Origin: Rhodospirillales bacterium
GTDB taxonomy: Bacteria > Pseudomonadota > Alphaproteobacteria > Rhodospirillales > Magnetospirillaceae
NCBI GenBank assembly: GCA_019455065.1
Contig: JACFNC010000001.1
Coordinates: 372,001 to 436,000 of the forward strand
Reading direction: 5' to 3'
Length of the DNA: 64,000 nucleotides
Shown here: in pieces, positions 63,510-64,000 of the stretch
How the letters are laid out: each line of letters opens with the position of its first letter
Position numbering within the stretch: position 1 is the first letter of the stretch
Program-made: the position numbers and the translations under genes
Notes under the pieces: generated by a model
Databases searched by the model: none
Seen by the model: only the letters and a program-made list of their open reading frames with translations
What the model was told of the DNA's origin: nothing

Positions 63510-64000
63510 AGTCTCTCATGCATATCGAATAAACGGCGATGCTCGTCGAGGGCGAAGCGATCGGTCATCCCCGCGATGTAATCGCCGACCACGCGGGCCG
63601 TTCCGTGACTGCCGGCCATGTCGCATTGCGCCTTCCATTCGGACGGCAGGCATTCCGGCTCGGCGAGAAGAAGGTCGAAGAGATCCCTGACCACCCGCCG
63701 CGCCTTGCTCGTCATTCGGTTGACCTTGTAGTGGCGATACATGTGGGTGAACAAGAACTTCTTGAGGGCCCGATCGTTGAGCCGCATCTCGTCCGAGAAG
63801 GCGATCAGGGGATGGTCCAGGCCGCGCACTTCGGCCGGCGACCGGGGCGAGACGGCCGTGATGCGCCGATGGCTCTCCGCGACGGCATCGTCGACCATCA
63901 CGTTGATGAGCCGGCGAACCGCCTCGTGGATGTGGCGCGACCGCTCGATGCGAGGATAGCGCTTGGCAACGTCGCCGAACACCGGTCCCACGAGGGGGAC
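63506..64000 (-). CDS. dgt: Deoxyguanosinetriphosphate triphosphohydrolase-like protein, partial (C-terminal part)
   Basis: The frame runs from the right edge to the stop at 63506, giving about 164 C-terminal residues of a dGTPase-type HD phosphohydrolase. It contains [45 protein letters not shown] and the end [20 protein letters not shown], all in the alphaproteobacterial Dgt family. The catalytic HD residues lie upstream of the window. The dgt-argS-SPOR-nagZ-scpAB order is conserved in this class. Confidence 0.9.
   Translation of the reverse strand, partial: VPLVGPVFGDVAKRYPRIERSRHIHEAVRRLINVMVDDAVAESHRRITAVSPRSPAEVRGLDHPLIAFSDEMRLNDRALKKFLFTHMYRHYKVNRMTSKARRVVRDLFDLLLAEPECLPSEWKAQCDMAGSHGTARVVGDYIAGMTDRFALDEHRRLFDMHERL

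Noticed and set aside
61464-63581. A 705-codon plus-strand frame over argS and the SPOR gene.
   Set aside because: Shadow of argS; no domain pattern, and the minus-strand ArgS motifs are intact.

Overview
The window is about 64 kb of GC-rich DNA from an alphaproteobacterium, most likely a Rhodospirillales-type member. The evidence is gene order and content: the rpoZ-rsh-pdxJ-acpS-lepB-rnc-era-recO-parC string, an NDUFS4-like complex I accessory gene, an alphaproteobacterial-type RpoH, ThiXYZ-type thiamine-precursor uptake, a TRAP transporter, tatABC-serS-surE-pcm and yajC-secDF. No insertion sequence, phage gene, integrase, CRISPR array or rRNA is visible. Most of the sequence is a tightly packed core chromosome with many 1-4 base stop/start overlaps. 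ParC (left edge) and Dgt (right edge) run off the window.

Layout. 1-8.1 kb (minus strand): rpoZ, the (p)ppGpp synthetase/hydrolase, pdxJ, acpS, lepB, rnc, era, recO and parC. 8.2-8.7 kb: two tRNA genes (Arg-TCT, Pro-TGG) on either side of an NDUFS4-like gene. 8.9-9.7 kb: two small exported proteins ending tail to tail. 9.8-12.3 kb: a TPP riboswitch followed by an ABC transporter (ATPase, permease, binding protein) and a terminator. 12.4-19.7 kb (minus): a ten-gene Mrp-type cation/proton antiporter cluster with three antiporter-like subunits and an apparently split MrpA. 19.9-23.8 kb: TRAP transporter dctPQM and a ChaN-like protein. 23.8-30.7 kb: a Panacea-like protein diverging from a run that begins with an orphan [2Fe-2S] CoxS-like subunit, continues with ydbH-ynbE-ydbL, and ends with molybdenum hydroxylase maturation genes (split XdhC and a molybdopterin-binding/MobA-like fusion).

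30.7-44.6 kb is a mixed region: a small orphan ORF, a double-ACT protein, an SDR, an orphan hybrid histidine kinase, a phytase-like lipoprotein, a DUF2892 protein, PutA, RpoH, a glycosyltransferase/debranching-enzyme pair, a glycine-zipper lipoprotein and iron superoxide dismutase. 44.6-48 kb (minus): yajC-secD-secF and a Mth938-like protein. 48-54.3 kb: a DUF815 ATPase converging on a minus-strand run tatA-tatB-tatC-serS-surE-pcm-nlpD-like. 54.4-57.8 kb (minus): an FbpBC-type iron ABC transporter and a divergent hemerythrin. 57.9-64 kb (minus): dgt, argS, a SPOR protein, nagZ, a site-2-type protease, scpA and scpB.

No new defence or mobile system was recognised. The observations most worth following are the split-MrpA antiporter cluster with its extra small membrane protein, the CoxS-plus-maturation operon that lacks the catalytic Mo subunits and carries the YdbH envelope genes inside it, and a hemerythrin that has lost two predicted iron ligands.
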